Positions 26,693-36,530 are shown, counted from the first letter of the stretch. The stretch is 63,059 nt of DNA from Oceanobacillus chungangensis (GCF_003369565.1 NZ_PIOD01000030.1:1-63059), one strand, 5' to 3'. A program made the numbers and translations. The notes: generated from the letters alone by a model not told the origin.

Positions 26693-28036
26693 ATGGGAAA
26701 ATATTTTGGAACTGATGGTGTTAGAGGAGTAGCGAACGAGGGACTTACGCCAGAATTAGCATATAAACTAGGACGTGTTGGTGGCTATGTACTGACAAAA
26801 CAAACGGAGAAGCCAAAAGTAATCATTGGTCGCGATACACGAATTTCAGGGCATATGCTGGAAGGGGCACTTGTGTCTGGTCTACTTTCCATCGGTGCTG
26901 AAGTGATGCGTCTAGGAGTAATCTCCACACCAGGTGTTGCTTACTTAACGAAAGCATTGAGTGCACAAGCGGGCGTTATGATTTCTGCTTCACATAATCC
27001 CGTAGAAGATAACGGAATTAAGTTCTTTGGTCCAGACGGATTTAAATTAACGGACGAGGAAGAAGAAGAAATCGAGCGCATTATGGATGGCGAAGATAAT
27101 TTACCGCGTCCAACTGGTGCAGACATCGGTATAATTAATGACTATTTCGAAGGTGGGCAAAAATACCTTTCCTTCCTTAAGGACACAATCGACAATGACT
27201 TCGAAGGAATGCAAATCGCAGTAGACTGTGCACATGGTGCAACGTCAAGCCTAGCAACGCATTTATTTGCTGACTTAGAGGCGGATATTTACTCCATCGG
27301 TTCATCTCCAAACGGACTTAATATTAATGATGGTGTTGGATCGACTCACCCTGAGTCATTACAAGCATATGTCTTGGAAAAGGGTGCAGACATTGGACTT
27401 GCATTTGATGGAGATGGTGATCGTTTGATTGCTGTTGACGAAAAAGGCGGCATTGTTGATGGTGACCAAATCATGTTTATTTGTGCAAAATACATGAATG
27501 AAAAAGGTCTACTGAATGAGAACACTGTCGTATCAACTGTAATGAGTAATATTGGCTTCTATAAAGCAATTGAAGAAAATGGCATGCGCAGTGACAAGAC
27601 GGCTGTAGGTGACCGTTACGTAATGGAAGAAATGCGTAAAGGCGGATACAATCTTGGTGGAGAACAATCTGGACATATTATTTTCTTAGACCATATTACT
27701 ACAGGTGATGGAATGCTTTCTGCAATCCAACTTGTGAATGTTATGAAGGAAACTGGTAAACCTCTATCAGAATTAGCTGGTGAGATGACAATCTTCCCAC
27801 AAGTTCTAAAAAATGTTAGAGTAACAGATAAAAACGAAGCATTAACAAATACTGTTATTCTAGAAGAAATTGCAGCAGTTGAAAGTGAATTAGGCGATCT
27901 TGGCCGCGTGCTTGTTCGTCCTTCAGGAACCGAGCCACTCGTGCGTGTAATGGTGGAAGCTCCAACGAAAGAACAATGCGATAAATATGTAGATCGAATC
28001 GTAAAGGTTACCGAAGATTTATTAGGCTTTAAATAG
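26693..28036 (+). CDS. glmM: Phosphoglucosamine mutase GlmM
   Basis: A 447-residue alpha-D-phosphohexomutase converting glucosamine-6-P to glucosamine-1-P for UDP-GlcNAc. Active-site Ser in [13 protein letters not shown] (about residue 100), metal loop FDGDGDR, sugar loop GGEQSGH and the C-terminal phosphate loop [12 protein letters not shown] are complete. AAAGGAGAGC precedes the ATG. Ends the cda operon; glmS, acting one step earlier, lies 6.7 kb downstream. Confidence 0.97.
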   Translation: MGKYFGTDGVRGVANEGLTPELAYKLGRVGGYVLTKQTEKPKVIIGRDTRISGHMLEGALVSGLLSIGAEVMRLGVISTPGVAYLTKALSAQAGVMISASHNPVEDNGIKFFGPDGFKLTDEEEEEIERIMDGEDNLPRPTGADIGIINDYFEGGQKYLSFLKDTIDNDFEGMQIAVDCAHGATSSLATHLFADLEADIYSIGSSPNGLNINDGVGSTHPESLQAYVLEKGADIGLAFDGDGDRLIAVDEKGGIVDGDQIMFICAKYMNEKGLLNENTVVSTVMSNIGFYKAIEENGMRSDKTAVGDRYVMEEMRKGGYNLGGEQSGHIIFLDHITTGDGMLSAIQLVNVMKETGKPLSELAGEMTIFPQVLKNVRVTDKNEALTNTVILEEIAAVESELGDLGRVLVRPSGTEPLVRVMVEAPTKEQCDKYVDRIVKVTEDLLGFK

Positions 28037-28062
28037 GAATTATAAGAATTGAAGACAGAGCG

Positions 28063-28094
28063 AAGGCCATTCCATTTATGGGAGTGGCCTTTTT
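28063..28094 (+). terminator. Terminator after glmM
   Basis: AAGGCCA-TCC / GGA-TGGCCTT stem followed by five T. Confidence 0.88.
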
Positions 28095-28097
28095 GTT

Positions 28098-28282
28098 TGG
28101 AGCGCGGGATCTGGAGTGAGTGTGCGGGCGAGATCGGGTGGCGGATGGGAGCGCGGAAGCCGGCGGATTAGCGGAAATACCGATATATTTACAAACACGC
28201 CGATATTTCATACGTATACGCCGATATATTGCGAAAACACGCCGAAATATCACTCGTTCACGCCGATATTCGACAAACGGAT
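28098..28282. repeat. GC-rich stretch with 21-bp phased repeat (CGCCGATAT core)
   Basis: The first half is unusually GC-rich for this genome and holds GGAGCGCGG at 28099 and 28148. The second half has ACGCCGA(T/A)AT starting at 28197, 28218, 28239 and 28260, exactly 21 bp apart, plus a variant ACCGATAT unit before them; the 11 bp between cores vary. No credible coding frame. Confidence 0.8.
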
Positions 28283-28350
28283 AGTTGGTCGAGCGGTTTC
28301 GTAATCTCGGAATGCCTCGCGCTTATTCTATTTTCTGGCTGATGAATGCA

Positions 28351-28397
28351 ACGATTCTCATTACTTCCAAATTTACCATGGAAGTAATGAGAATCGT
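28351..28397. repeat. 19-bp perfect inverted repeat
   Basis: ACGATTCTCATTACTTCCA and its exact reverse complement separated by 9 bp. Neither strand has a T-run after it, so it is not a standard terminator. Confidence 0.75.
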
Positions 28398-28440
28398 CAA
28401 TTAGCACCCAAAATTAAATATAAAAACATTCTAGACTAAT

Positions 28441-28473
28441 ATGTCACGATGTGATATAGTCGAGGTGCGACAT
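28441..28473. promoter_or_regulatory. PadR-type operator candidate
   Basis: Palindrome ATGTCAC-N3-GTGATAT followed by GTCG-N4-GCGACAT; outer arms ATGTCAC and GCGACAT resemble the ATGT...ACAT boxes of PadR regulators. Just upstream of the padR gene. Confidence 0.5.
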
Positions 28474-28492
28474 AATAAGTGTTTAAATAAGG

Positions 28493-28831
28493 GTGAGAAA
28501 AGTCATTATAAATAAATTAATAAAATCATATATACCAATGACGGAAACTGCATATTATATCCTTCTATCACTAACAGAGCCAAGGCATGGTTATGGAATT
28601 ATCAAGCATGTAGAGCAAATTACGAATGACCGTATTCGGCTTGGTTCAGGTACAATTTATGGAACACTGACTAAGATGCAGCGGGATGGGATAATATCCG
28701 TTTATGCAGATGAAAAACGAAAAAAGATTTACGAGGTTACAGATATCGGCAAACAACTAATGCAAGCAGAAATAGAGAGACTCAAAGAACTTCATGAAAA
28801 TGCGCTGAAATACGAGGGGGAGTTTTTATGA
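28493..28831 (+). CDS. PadR family transcriptional regulator
   Basis: A winged-helix PadR regulator of up to 112 residues: AYYILLSLTEPRHGYGIIKHVEQ, GSGTIYGTLTKMQRDG and KIYEVTDIGKQL are the family signature. The start is unclear: GTG 28493 has only AAGG next to it and ATG 28538 (METAYYI-type start, as in most PadR proteins) has no ribosome site. Its stop overlaps the downstream DUF2812 gene, the usual PadR-DUF2812 pair. Confidence 0.88.
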   Translation: MRKVIINKLIKSYIPMTETAYYILLSLTEPRHGYGIIKHVEQITNDRIRLGSGTIYGTLTKMQRDGIISVYADEKRKKIYEVTDIGKQLMQAEIERLKELHENALKYEGEFL

Positions 28832-29967
28832 TGAAAAGAATCTTTCAGCCATTTTGGAGCTATGATGTAGAGAAGACAGAGGAATGGCTTCATTACATGG
28901 CATTACAGGGGTACCATTTCGTAAAAGTTAATTTAATTACTCGTCAATTTTATTTTGTGGAAAGAAGACCGCAAGCAATTACATATCGAATTGAAATTGA
29001 CAAAGGTTTCTATTCACTCCCTTCTGTGTTAGTTAATGAAGGATGGGAAGTTGTATTCAACGATAGAAACTGGTATGTTATCGCTAATAATCGACCAGAT
29101 GAGGAAATAATGACCCATCCAATTCGTGAGGGAATCTTTATGCGTAATGGTCAATTATTGCAGGTTTATAAAATAATATTAATGACTTTGATTCTGCTAT
29201 CCTTATTTCCATTATCAATCACGTTATTAATAATGTTAGATGGGGATGCAACTATAACGATTGTAAAGAGCCCCATGTGGGTGCTGACGTTTCTTTATTG
29301 GCTAATTATTCTGGGGTTGCCTATTAACTCCATTTTAAAGCTATCGAAAGTGAATCGGCGTCTTGAAGAAGACTATTACCCTATAAAAGATAGAACAACA
29401 GTAAAGCTAGATACAGTAAAATATAAGCTCGGTTGGATATATGCTCCTGATAAGCTTGAAAATTGGCTGGAGTCGTTGGAAATGCAGGGATTTAATCTGG
29501 AACGAGTAAATAAATGGGGATTCAAATTTTATTTTACTAAAGGAGAGCCTAGAAAGGTGCGATATTGCGCAGATTACCAAAACAACGTAACCAGGGATTA
29601 TTTTGAGGCGCATAAAGAATCCGGATGGCAACTACAATATTCTAATAAAATGGCACTTTCTAAATGGTCCATCTGGTCGAAACAATATGAAGAACGGGAA
29701 GAACGACCAGAATTATACAGTGACAGTGAGCAAATGAAAAAACATGCGAAGCGTGTACTGGCTACACATTTGGCTATATGTTTGCCAATGATAATTATGT
29801 TCATGAGCCTGCTTGTGATGAATATTGGTCAATTAATGAATGAAAGTAGTTTAGAGATAAACTTTTGGACAATGATTATATTACAACTGCTTATCATTAT
29901 TCAAAATGGTATATTTGCCATTAGAGTATCATTATACTACCAACGTGTGAATCGGATGTATATTTAA
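28828..29967 (+). CDS. DUF2812 domain membrane protein
   Basis: A 379-residue protein with two DUF2812 modules (PF11193), each with the pattern of aromatic residues seen in EEWLHYMALQGYHFVKV (about 13-29) and NWLESLEMQGFNLERVNKWG (about 211-230), and membrane segments at about 115-135, 150-170, 310-330 and 345-365. AGGGGGAG precedes ATG 28828. Probably controlled by the overlapping PadR gene; function unknown. Confidence 0.85.
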   Translation: MMKRIFQPFWSYDVEKTEEWLHYMALQGYHFVKVNLITRQFYFVERRPQAITYRIEIDKGFYSLPSVLVNEGWEVVFNDRNWYVIANNRPDEEIMTHPIREGIFMRNGQLLQVYKIILMTLILLSLFPLSITLLIMLDGDATITIVKSPMWVLTFLYWLIILGLPINSILKLSKVNRRLEEDYYPIKDRTTVKLDTVKYKLGWIYAPDKLENWLESLEMQGFNLERVNKWGFKFYFTKGEPRKVRYCADYQNNVTRDYFEAHKESGWQLQYSNKMALSKWSIWSKQYEEREERPELYSDSEQMKKHAKRVLATHLAICLPMIIMFMSLLVMNIGQLMNESSLEINFWTMIILQLLIIIQNGIFAIRVSLYYQRVNRMYI

Positions 29968-29978
29968 ATTAATTTTGG

Positions 29979-30033
29979 AATCAGCATAAGGCGGAAAGTA
30001 GAACGTAAAAGTTCCCCTATATGCTGATTTTGA
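29979..30033 (+). terminator. Hairpin after DUF2812 gene
   Basis: AATCAGCATA / TATGCTGATT perfect 10-bp stem with a 31-base loop followed by TTTG; a weak terminator. Confidence 0.5.
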
Positions 30034-30037
30034 AGTT

Positions 30038-30053
30038 AAACAAACGTTTGTTT
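30038..30053. promoter_or_regulatory. 16-bp palindrome, operator-like
   Basis: AAACAAACGTTTGTTT, a perfect palindrome of the type bound by TetR-family proteins; 240 bp before the S9 peptidase. The related CAAACAAGCGTTTGTTTG occurs at 33035-33052. Regulator unknown. Confidence 0.4.
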
Positions 30054-30296
30054 TAATTACTTAACGACCTCACATCTATTTAAAACTTCCATTCCTCACA
30101 AATTCTAAAAATCTAATCTTCATGTATATTATGCAGCCCTTTTCTTCAATTAATTTTTCTCATTTCAACAAAAATTTCAGATAATATTCAGATCCGTTTA
30201 AAGCTAATATGCTATACTAAAAATTGAATAATAAATAATATTCAGATTTTATAAGAATGCAGTAGACTGTTAGAATGATGAGGGGGGAGAAAGTTG

Positions 30297-32090
30297 ATGA
30301 TAGAATTTCCAAAACCAACTGTAGAGCAGTTCTTTCGTACGTATGTTATATCTGACTTTTCTGTAAGTCACGATGAGAAGCGGCTAATATTTAGCTCAAA
30401 CTTAAATGGGAAGATGAATTTATGGGCAATCGATTTAGATGAAAATAATTTTCCGTACTTATTCGCACATCATGATGAGCAAACAAGTTTTATTAAATTC
30501 GATCCGGAAAATCGATATGTTTTAGCTGGGTATGATAAAGATGGTGATGAGAACCATCAAATTTACGCAATTCCAATGGAAGGTGGCTTACCACAGCCAT
30601 TAATAACGGGTGAAGCAGATGAGAAATATTATTTCTCCCACTTAAGTGAGGATGGGAAACGTATTTATTATGTTACATCAAAAGAAAATCCATCCTATCT
30701 AAATACACATGTCCGGAATTTGGAGGACAACTCGGATACTTTATTAAATATGGGAGAGGTTTCACCAACGGAATTAGCAGCAGTTTCTGCTAATGAAAAG
30801 GCATTTGTGTATCTGCGTTCTTTTGCAAATACATATGTGACTGGTGTGGTTAAGGTTGGAGCGGAAACATATAATCTTACACCGAACCAAGATGTTGTTC
30901 ATGTCGTATTCGATCCCGTTTTCACGGATGATTTTACAATCTACTTCATCACAGACTATGAAAGTGAATATAGCTATGTGGCAAAATTCGATTTAGCTAC
31001 GAAAGCATTTACTAAAATAGTTACGATTGAAAATGAAAGTGTACAGTCACTGAAATGGGATAAACAATATAATGCGTTCTATCTAGTTACAGAAAATGGA
31101 GTAACCGATGGATTGTATCGGTACTCTTTAGAGAAGGAAGAAGTCGAAGCGTTACTTACTCCTGTTGATTTGATCGATAAGCTTTCAATTACAAAGTCAG
31201 GAAATCTCTATGTGCTGGGTAGAAGTGCAACAATTCCTTCGAATATTTACCATTCCCAAGACGGCAAGGAATGGAAGCAGCTAACAGATAATCGGGTGCT
31301 TGGCTTATCTACGGAAGACATGGTTGAGCCTGATGTTGTTTCTTATTCATCATTTGATGGGATGGAGATTGAAGCATTATTATTCAGAGCTAAGCCAGAG
31401 AACGATAATGGCTATACCATTCTTTGGCCACATGGCGGTCCACAGGCAGCCGAAAGAAAAAACTTCCGTTCCATGTTTCAATGTTTTCTTAACCGTGGCT
31501 ACACTATTTTTGCACCTAACTTCAGAGGAAGTACTGGCTATGGATCATCGTTTGTAAAACTAGTGGAGCAGGACTGGGGAGAGGGCCCAAGATTAGATAA
31601 TGTTGCTGGGATTGAGTGGTTATTTGAAAATAATATTACATCTAAAGATAAATTATTTTTAGTTGGCGGCAGCTACGGTGGCTATATGGCATTACTGCTG
31701 CATGGACGTCATCCAGAATATTTTAAAGCAGTTATTGATATTTTTGGACCATCAGATCTTTTCACTTTTGTAGATTCAGTTCCACCGCATTGGAAGCCGA
31801 TTATGGATCGATGGATTGGAGATCCTGAGCGAGATAAAGAGAGATTTATTAAGGATTCGCCAATTACTTATTTGGATAGTATGACAAAGCCGATGCTTGT
31901 TATTCAAGGTGCAAAGGATCCACGAGTTGTGAAGGCAGAATCTGATCAAATTGTCGCAAAGCTTAAAGAAAAAGGCCGAGATGTAGAATACTTCGTGATG
32001 GAAGACGAAGGGCATGGGTTCTCTAAGAAAGAGAATGAGATTAAAGTATATACACTGATGCTTGAATTTATGGAGAAGCATCAGAGGTAA
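30297..32090 (+). CDS. S9 family serine peptidase (acylaminoacyl/prolyl oligopeptidase type)
   Basis: A 597-residue cytosolic peptidase. Residues 1-340 form a beta-propeller made of WD-like repeats; the alpha/beta hydrolase domain (about 350-595) carries the nucleophile in GGSYGGYMA, Asp in GAKDPRV and His in DEGHGF, with the oxyanion segment WPHGGPQ. GGGGGGAG lies before ATG 30297 (TTG 30294 is less likely). Hydrolyses short or N-acylated peptides by family; substrate unknown. Confidence 0.9.
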   Translation: MIEFPKPTVEQFFRTYVISDFSVSHDEKRLIFSSNLNGKMNLWAIDLDENNFPYLFAHHDEQTSFIKFDPENRYVLAGYDKDGDENHQIYAIPMEGGLPQPLITGEADEKYYFSHLSEDGKRIYYVTSKENPSYLNTHVRNLEDNSDTLLNMGEVSPTELAAVSANEKAFVYLRSFANTYVTGVVKVGAETYNLTPNQDVVHVVFDPVFTDDFTIYFITDYESEYSYVAKFDLATKAFTKIVTIENESVQSLKWDKQYNAFYLVTENGVTDGLYRYSLEKEEVEALLTPVDLIDKLSITKSGNLYVLGRSATIPSNIYHSQDGKEWKQLTDNRVLGLSTEDMVEPDVVSYSSFDGMEIEALLFRAKPENDNGYTILWPHGGPQAAERKNFRSMFQCFLNRGYTIFAPNFRGSTGYGSSFVKLVEQDWGEGPRLDNVAGIEWLFENNITSKDKLFLVGGSYGGYMALLLHGRHPEYFKAVIDIFGPSDLFTFVDSVPPHWKPIMDRWIGDPERDKERFIKDSPITYLDSMTKPMLVIQGAKDPRVVKAESDQIVAKLKEKGRDVEYFVMEDEGHGFSKKENEIKVYTLMLEFMEKHQR

Positions 32091-32152
32091 GTTGGAATAA
32101 AGTCACGAAGTTTATCAAGAGGATGAGCTGTTTGGATTAAATGCGTGAAGCA

Positions 32153-32190
32153 TTGCCTCTTTGGAAGTTTAATCTAAAGGGGCACTTTTT
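32153..32190 (+). terminator. Terminator after S9 peptidase
   Basis: TGCCTCTTT / AAAGGGGCA stem followed by CTTTTTA. Confidence 0.85.
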
Positions 32191-32217
32191 ATAAGCAGAC
32201 TAAATTATTTTATCTGT

Positions 32218-32625
32218 CCATGCAAATTTAACAGGCACTATGATGGGGAGTATTCATTTTATAATATGGAAGCTGAAAAAGAAGATTTAGATGAATTTAT
32301 ATTTATATTTATAAATCCAGAAACAGGAGGAGATTCCGTGTTTGCTGTTACAAAAAATGAGGAACTGATAGCTTTCCTTGGGATTGAGAAAGCAGTAACT
32401 AATGAAGCCTTCGATATTGGTTTAGGAATGAGACTGGATTTAACTGCATGAATCTTGTTAAATCAGAATATGAACCTAAAAAAATAGCATTATCGGTAGC
32501 AACTTTTAATCAAAGAGCAATAAAGATATATATATAGAAGGATACGCTTTAAAGGCGTTGTAACTTTTTACCAAGAAACAAATGGCAGCAACTGTGAGTT
32601 TCTAAAAATGAAATATGAATGTTAA
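32218..32625 (+). pseudogene. Decayed GNAT acetyltransferase gene
   Basis: Pieces in several frames make one GNAT-like sequence: YDGEYSFYNMEAEKEDLDEF ... AFDIGLGMRLDLTA (to 32451), EYEPKKIALSVATFNQRAIKIY (about 32468-32536), then VVTFYQETNGSNCEFLKMKYE (to 32625). The acetyl-CoA loop segment that should lie between GLGMRLDLT and KSEYEP is missing and at least two frameshifts follow; the N-terminus is also lost. Not functional. Confidence 0.7.
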
Positions 32626-32743
32626 CGAAGATTCTCTCCAATTAATCGATACAAACAATTGTACCTTAATGAAATTTAGTAAAGACCGATTTTTTATTTT
32701 AAGAAAAGAGAATTGAAAATGAGCTTAAACAGAGGTGACAAGG

Positions 32744-32950
32744 ATGTTAAAATTCTTTCTAATCATTGGTGGGATAGGTATTCTTATTTCTGCAATTTTC
32801 CTTGGTGTAATGACTGATGGCCAACAGCAAAGAGCAAATTTCCATTCTGAAACAGAAGAACATCGATCGTTTAGGACCAAGATAGCATCTTACGCTGGCT
32901 TGATTGGTATTGCTTCCTTAGGTATTGCGGCACTTATCTATTATTTATAA
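32744..32950 (+). CDS. Small membrane protein, DUF5316-like
   Basis: A 68-residue protein with two membrane segments (about 3-23 and 50-68) and a loop QQQRANFHSETEEHRSFRTK that resembles the RAN...ETxExR segment of DUF5316 proteins. GAGGTG lies 7 bases before ATG 32744; GTG 32735 is part of that site. Function unknown. Confidence 0.65.
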   Translation: MLKFFLIIGGIGILISAIFLGVMTDGQQQRANFHSETEEHRSFRTKIASYAGLIGIASLGIAALIYYL

Positions 32951-33060
32951 AGAATCCACGTCCTAATCGATGAGGAATGCATTTTTGATTAAATATCATA
33001 TGACACACAGCCAAAATATAAGTCCTAAGCAATTCAAACAAGCGTTTGTTTGACATTAAT

Positions 33061-33525
33061 TTAAAGTATATTTTTTCTCACAAACTCGCGTTCCCCTTTA
33101 AACCCCAACTTCTTATAAAAATCCTTTGCCTGTGTATTTCTAATCCAATAATCGAGTTCGATACATGCAGCATTCTCTTCTATCGCAAAATCCTCAATTC
33201 GCTTCATTAATTTATAGCCATAGCCTCTCCCTTGTGAATCTTCCAAAATACTTATTTGGTGCACATATAAACATTTATAAGCCTTCTTAAATGGTGTCTT
33301 CGGTCGATTCTGGATCTCAAAAAATATGAATCCTTTATTTTCTCCATCGTCCTCTATAATGAAGAAATAAAAATCTTCATAGGAAACGAAATCCTTAAAT
33401 TCCTCTGCGATGCCTTCAAAGCGATAAGTCGTAAAATATTCTGGATACAGCTGTACATGCCGGTTCTGTACTGCTACGTTTAGCCTTGCGAGTTCAACAT
33501 GATCCGTTGAAGCAAATATCTTCAT
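33061..33525 (-). CDS. GNAT family N-acetyltransferase
   Basis: A 154-residue GNAT protein (PF00583). The acetyl-CoA-binding motif is QGRGYGYKLMKRIEDFA (about 99-115), with the preceding strand CLYVHQISILEDS and the C-terminal AKDFYKKLGFKGERE. GAGGTG before the ATG. A CAAACAAGCGTTTGTTTG palindrome lies just past its stop. Acceptor unknown. Confidence 0.88.
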   Translation of the reverse strand: MKIFASTDHVELARLNVAVQNRHVQLYPEYFTTYRFEGIAEEFKDFVSYEDFYFFIIEDDGENKGFIFFEIQNRPKTPFKKAYKCLYVHQISILEDSQGRGYGYKLMKRIEDFAIEENAACIELDYWIRNTQAKDFYKKLGFKGEREFVRKNIL

Positions 33526-33649
33526 TGCGACACCTCATTCTATTTAATAAATATATAACTAGTGTTACATAGGATATAAATTTTGTAAATATTAATATAA
33601 CTTGAAAATTATAATTAATATAGGTATGGTAAGTCTAGGGGGAAACTAC

Positions 33650-34180
33650 ATGAGAAGGAACTTTTTGATTGTTAGCGCTTTAATTGCGACACTTACTATA
33701 GGAATCCTTGCGTACTTGCTCATATCTGATATGTATAATGGTGAAGCTAAGGAAGCTGAAATGCCTGGAGGAAAAATAAGTTCAGGAGTGCAAGGGAAGA
33801 TCACCGAGGAGCAATTACAGCGATATAAAGAAGAAGGCCTAAATCCGTTTGGGCAGGATTTGGATTTAAATGAATTAAATGCGGCATTATATAATGATTA
33901 TATTCATGGCATGTCACATCAAAAGGTACGAGCTGAGAAGAAATGGGGCTTTTACGAAATTCACCCAGAGCGAATAAAATGGCTGTTGGAGGGATTAGAC
34001 GTCGTTAACGTTGGAAATGAATCTACTTATCGCAATATTTTACAGCGGTGGGAAGAAGGTGATTTTTCAAAGATTGATAAGGAGCATAATGCAATCTGGA
34101 GTATTCAAAATGGTACAGTTGGGAAGGCTACCGGAATTTTAAGTTTGGAAGAGGAACAAAAATATATTGATAGTCAGTAA
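33650..34180 (+). CDS. DUF6241-like exported or membrane-anchored protein
   Basis: A 176-residue protein with an N-terminal membrane segment or signal (about 5-24), and a conserved-looking domain containing YNDYIHGMSHQKVRAEKKWG and IHPERIKWLLEGLD, which I associate with DUF6241 of Bacillaceae. CTAGGGGGA precedes ATG 33650; the frame open from 33602 has no site. Function unknown. Confidence 0.7.
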   Translation: MRRNFLIVSALIATLTIGILAYLLISDMYNGEAKEAEMPGGKISSGVQGKITEEQLQRYKEEGLNPFGQDLDLNELNAALYNDYIHGMSHQKVRAEKKWGFYEIHPERIKWLLEGLDVVNVGNESTYRNILQRWEEGDFSKIDKEHNAIWSIQNGTVGKATGILSLEEEQKYIDSQ

Positions 34181-34246
34181 GTGGTGATGGTGATGTCATG
34201 CGCAACTGCTAAATTAATTCATAGGATATAGGGTACACGAAAAATA

Positions 34247-34276
34247 TTGACCAAATCATCTTTTTTCGTGTAAAAT
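34247..34276 (+). promoter_or_regulatory. Promoter of glmS
   Basis: TTGACC (34247-34252), 18-bp spacer, TAAAAT (34271-34276), about 95 bp before the ribozyme cleavage site. A second TATAAT lies about 30 bp downstream without a good -35. Confidence 0.55.
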
Positions 34277-34371
34277 AAAGAGTGCTTGTTCTGACTCCCA
34301 TATAATGGGAAATAGTGACAAGTACTTTCATTCAAAGATAGAAAGGAGCATCAAAGAGAGTAAACTATAAA

Positions 34372-34570
34372 GCGCCAGGACTATTTTCTGACCGGAAGTG
34401 AAAATAGTTGACGAGGTGGGGGTTATCGAACGATTCGGCGGATGCCTCCCGACTGCACATCTCAGTTGATTGGTTTTATTCTAAAACAATAAGGCGACTT
34501 ATTGCACAAAGGGATGAAACAAGATGTCAAAAAAACAAACACGAGAAAGGGGCAGCAAGACGACGCCCCG
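34372..34570 (+). ncRNA. glmS ribozyme-riboswitch
   Basis: Contains the conserved cleavage context A|GCGCC (cut between 34371 and 34372), GACGAGGTGG-GGTTATCGAA, the CGGCGGATGCCTCCCG segment, ACAATAAGGCGACTTATTG and ACAAAGGGATGAAACAAGAT, then the GGGGC/GCCCC stem at the end. Glucosamine-6-P triggers self-cleavage and mRNA decay, giving feedback on GlmS. Confidence 0.96.
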
Positions 34571-34606
34571 TATGAAGTAAGATAGTATATTTCAATATAG
34601 GTTCGT

Positions 34607-34705
34607 TTTGGCAGTTAAGAAAGTTTAAGAGCTTTCTTAAAATGCATAAGTGCAACTAAAGCTGTCACCTAAAAGCATGGTGACAACTTAGTTTTCTAAT
34701 CTGCC
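34607..34705 (+). repeat. Dispersed MITE-like repeat, copy B (complete)
   Basis: A 99-bp element with terminal inverted repeats GGCAGTTAAGAAA and TTTTCTAATCTGCC, an internal hairpin GTCACC/GGTGAC, and the core ATAAGTGCAACTAAAGCTGT. It lies between the glmS ribozyme and the glmS ribosome site, so it is inside the glmS leader RNA. Confidence 0.8.
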
Positions 34706-34727
34706 CCTCTTATAGGAGGACAAAACT

Positions 34728-36530
34728 ATGTGCGGAATTGTAGGTTATATTGGAAATAAGGATTCAAAGGGAATTTTATTAAATGGACTTGAAAAATTAG
34801 AATATCGCGGCTATGACTCAGCTGGAATTGCAACGCTAAATGAAGATGGAGTGAAGCTAACGAAGGTAAAAGGTCGAATTGCAACGCTTCGTGAAAGTGT
34901 CGATGAATCGATTCAGGCAACGATGGGGATTGGTCATACACGCTGGGCAACCCATGGTGTACCAAGTGTTATGAATGCACATCCACATCAAGCAACGTCT
35001 GGTCGTTTCACACTTGTTCATAATGGTGTTATCGAAAACTACCAAGATTTGAAGAAGGAAAATTTGAGCGATGTTGCTTTCGTTAGTGAAACAGATACAG
35101 AAGTAATCGTACAACTAATTGAGAAACTTTATAATAAATACCAAGATACTGCAGAAGCGTTCCGCCAAGCAATGGGTCTACTTAAAGGATCCTATGCGAT
35201 TGCAATGATTGATGCAGAAGATCATGACACATTATATGTATCAAAGAATAAGAGCCCGTTATTAGTAGGCTTAGGTGAAGGATTTAATGTTGTAGCGAGT
35301 GATGCAATGGCAACATTAAAAGAAACTGACCAATATCTGGAAATTTACGATCAGGAAATCGTTCTTGTAAACCGCAGCTTTGTTGAAGTGCAAACATTGA
35401 ACGGAACCGTTGTTGACCGTAAACCTTATACAGCAAAAATTGATGCAAGTGACATCGAAAAAGGTACGTATGCACACTATATGTTAAAGGAAATTGATGA
35501 ACAACCCTTTGTGATGCGTAATATTATCAAAGAATATCAAGACGAAAATAATCAAATGAAGCTTAATGCAGACATTCGTAAAGCAATGCAAGCAGCGGAT
35601 CGGATTTATATTATTGCTGCTGGCACAAGTTATCATGCAGGATTAGTTGGAAAAGAGCTTCTTGAGAAATTAGCAAACATTCCTGTTGAAGTTCATGTTG
35701 CAAGTGAGTTTTCATATAATATGCCACTGCTATCAGAGAAGCCGTTATTTATCTTCCTTTCACAAAGTGGGGAAACAGCTGATAGTCGTGCGGTTTTAGT
35801 AAAAATTAAAGAAATGGGACATCCGGCATTAACAATTACGAACGTGCCTGGATCCACCCTTTCTCGTGAAGCAGATTTCACATTGCATTTATATGCAGGG
35901 CCAGAAATTGCCGTTGCCTCAACGAAGGCATATACTGCACAAATTGCGGTATTGGCAATTCTAGCAGTGGATACTGCGAAAGAAAAAGGCTTGGAATTAG
36001 CATTTGACTTGATTCAAGAGCTAGCTATTGTTGCAAATGCAATTGAAGTATTAACGGATCAAAAGGAAGTAATGGAAGAATTAGCTAGAGATTATTTAGC
36101 AATAGCACGAAATGCTTTCTTCATCGGCAGAAGCGCGGACTACAATGTTTGTGTTGAAGGTGCATTGAAATTAAAAGAGGTTTCTTACATCCAAGCAGAA
36201 GGTTTCGCTGGAGGAGAATTGAAGCATGGTACAATTGCTTTAATTGAAGAAGGAACACCGATTATTGCACTTGCAACACAAGAAAATGTAAACTATGCAA
36301 TCCGCAGTAATGTACAGGAAGTGGTATCTCGTGGTGCGAATGCTATGGTAATTAGCATGAAAGGATTAGAACAAGATACAGATGCATTTGTACTCCCACA
36401 TGTGCATGAAGTTCTCACACCACTAGTAAGTGTCATACCATTACAATTATTGGCGTACTACGCTGCATTACAGCTTGATCGTGACGTAGATAAGCCAAGG
36501 AATTTGGCAAAATCGGTAACTGTTGAGTAA
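34728..36530 (+). CDS. glmS: Glucosamine--fructose-6-phosphate aminotransferase (isomerizing)
   Basis: A 600-residue enzyme making glucosamine-6-P from fructose-6-P and glutamine, the first step to UDP-GlcNAc. The N-terminal Cys after Met in MCGIVGYIG is the glutaminase nucleophile; GHTRWATHG and HNGVIENY follow; two SIS domains (about 285-420 and 455-590) and the C-terminal [12 protein letters not shown] are complete. TAGGAGGAC before the ATG. Controlled by the ribozyme in its leader. Confidence 0.97.
   Translation: MCGIVGYIGNKDSKGILLNGLEKLEYRGYDSAGIATLNEDGVKLTKVKGRIATLRESVDESIQATMGIGHTRWATHGVPSVMNAHPHQATSGRFTLVHNGVIENYQDLKKENLSDVAFVSETDTEVIVQLIEKLYNKYQDTAEAFRQAMGLLKGSYAIAMIDAEDHDTLYVSKNKSPLLVGLGEGFNVVASDAMATLKETDQYLEIYDQEIVLVNRSFVEVQTLNGTVVDRKPYTAKIDASDIEKGTYAHYMLKEIDEQPFVMRNIIKEYQDENNQMKLNADIRKAMQAADRIYIIAAGTSYHAGLVGKELLEKLANIPVEVHVASEFSYNMPLLSEKPLFIFLSQSGETADSRAVLVKIKEMGHPALTITNVPGSTLSREADFTLHLYAGPEIAVASTKAYTAQIAVLAILAVDTAKEKGLELAFDLIQELAIVANAIEVLTDQKEVMEELARDYLAIARNAFFIGRSADYNVCVEGALKLKEVSYIQAEGFAGGELKHGTIALIEEGTPIIALATQENVNYAIRSNVQEVVSRGANAMVISMKGLEQDTDAFVLPHVHEVLTPLVSVIPLQLLAYYAALQLDRDVDKPRNLAKSVTVE

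Noticed and set aside
28029-28304. Frames of 62-74 codons through the GC-rich repeat
   Set aside because: They only translate the 21-bp periodic repeat.
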